From Parasutterella excrementihominis YIT 11859 (GTDB lineage Bacteria > Pseudomonadota > Gammaproteobacteria > Burkholderiales > Burkholderiaceae_F), in contig NZ_GL883677.1 in NCBI RefSeq assembly GCF_000205025.1, positions 62,001 to 126,000 on the forward strand: 64,000 nt of DNA. Reading direction: 5' to 3'. The notes beneath the pieces are model-generated. The model had not been told where the DNA came from and made no database searches. It was given only the letters and a program-made list of their open reading frames with translations. Both the position numbers and the translations under genes were made by a program. Below are positions 63,531 to 64,000 of the stretch, piece after piece (the stretch's first letter is position 1; each line of letters opens with the position of its first letter).

Positions 63531-64000
63531 TTAAAACGAAAAATAATTAAATAAATAACCTGTCACGCATGCAACCGAAAACACCGACAGAAGAAACGCT
63601 ATCAGCATTTGTTTTTTAAAAATAGAGTTCAACAATGCAACTTCCGGAATGCTTGCACCAGCACCTCCGATAATAAGCGCAATCAACGCCCCAGGTCCAA
63701 CTCCGGCGCCATATAAAATTGAAGCAATCGGAATCATGGTTTCGGTTCGGATGTAGAGCGGAATACCGACCAATGCTGCAAGAGGAATTGCCCACCAGGC
63801 GCTTACACCGGCAAATTTTTCGACAATATCCATCGGCAGCGCTTCATGAATAAAGCCGCCGACTAATGCACCGAATAAAAGATAAGGAAAGACCTTCTTA
63901 AGCAGTCCAAGGGAATCTCCGAAAGCCAACACGACTGCATGCCAAAACTTCTCTCGGAATGTTCCTGTAAAAGAATGCCAGGCCTCCGACGAAGTTTTGC
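63531..64000 (-). CDS. ArsP/COG0701-family permease, C-terminal part
   Basis: The frame is open to the window edge, so about 156 C-terminal residues are visible and the N-terminus is outside. At least four membrane segments are present (VFPYLLFGALVGGFIHEALP, WWAIPLAALVGIPLYIR, GPGALIALIIGGAGASIP, MLIAFLLSVFSVACVTGYLF). The GIPLYIRTETMIPIASILYGAG and GGAGASIPEVALL segments are typical of DUF318/ArsP-type permeases, which export organoarsenicals or act as metal exporters. A GTG at 63932 is not taken as the start because coding clearly continues upstream. The gene faces the arr-like operon and is followed by a small Cys-rich protein gene. Confidence 0.75.
   Translation of the reverse strand, partial: KTSSEAWHSFTGTFREKFWHAVVLAFGDSLGLLKKVFPYLLFGALVGGFIHEALPMDIVEKFAGVSAWWAIPLAALVGIPLYIRTETMIPIASILYGAGVGPGALIALIIGGAGASIPEVALLNSIFKKQMLIAFLLSVFSVACVTGYLFNYFSF

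Noticed and set aside
1-64000. CRISPR arrays, insertion sequences, prophage genes, attachment sites, rRNA or ordinary tRNA genes
   Set aside because: I looked on both strands and found no repeat-spacer series, transposase or integrase sequence, and no tRNA apart from the tRNA-like part of tmRNA.

Overview
The window reads as a chromosomal core segment of a betaproteobacterium of the order Burkholderiales, most likely a gut Sutterellaceae member (Sutterella/Parasutterella type). The support is gene order and gene types: gyrA-serC-pheA-hisC-tyrA-aroA-cmk-rpsA-ihfB on one strand, trxA-rho followed by a type B L31 gene, dnaX-ybaB-recR beside a 4.5S RNA, rlmE/yhbY/greA beside carAB, and a tmRNA whose tag reads ANDERFALAA. 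G+C looks close to 50%. The genus is an inference; I ran no comparison. No insertion sequence, prophage, CRISPR array or ordinary tRNA was seen.

Layout. 1-6.5 kb: start of queA, greB, ftsH and dnaE, all leftward. 6.6-9.8 kb: a LysR regulator facing an exported alpha/beta hydrolase, then a PerR-type regulator followed by an atypical 6-pyruvoyl-tetrahydropterin-synthase-like protein with a zinc ribbon. 9.9-17.9 kb: rlmE and yhbY (divergent), greA, ornithine carbamoyltransferase, and carA-gmhA-carB, in which a heptose gene sits inside the carbamoyl phosphate synthase operon. 18.2-23.2 kb: an autotransporter remnant, transaldolase, then gmk-rpoZ-spoT. 23.3-27.9 kb: periplasmic asparaginase and a NitT/TauT-type ABC transporter whose first gene has a terminator-like hairpin directly before its ribosome binding site. 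27.9-31.8 kb: dnaX-ybaB-recR, an acetyltransferase and 4.5S RNA. 31.9-38.3 kb: a small exported protein, trxA, rho, rpmE2, a GT39-like membrane protein, a MATE exporter and an orphan HTH protein. 38.4-51.9 kb: htpX, lapB and the long leftward aromatic amino acid/translation cluster up to gyrA. 51.9-58.5 kb: orphan HigA-like antitoxin, an S-adenosylhomocysteine/methylthioadenosine deaminase-type amidohydrolase, an OmpA-family protein, gph, a large DUF748/AsmA-like protein and tmRNA.

58.5-64 kb is the accessory-looking part: a Tat-exported molybdopterin oxidoreductase resembling the respiratory arsenate reductase ArrA, its ArrB-like iron-sulfur subunit, a TorD-family chaperone and an ArsR-family regulator in one rightward operon, with a perfect 8+8 bp palindrome 45 bp before the first gene. 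Facing it is an ArsP/COG0701-type permease (cut by the window end) followed by an overlooked 53-residue protein with a Cys-Cys-Cys motif. Together they look like an arsenic (or related metalloid) respiration, sensing and efflux module.

Several start codons were revised from the longest possible reading: dnaE to ATG 6499, pheA to ATG 47938, serC to ATG 49016, the alpha/beta hydrolase to ATG 7601 and the HigA-like gene to ATG 52015. FtsH appears to start at TTG and CarA at GTG. Many long reading frames antisense to the housekeeping genes were judged to be shadows and omitted.
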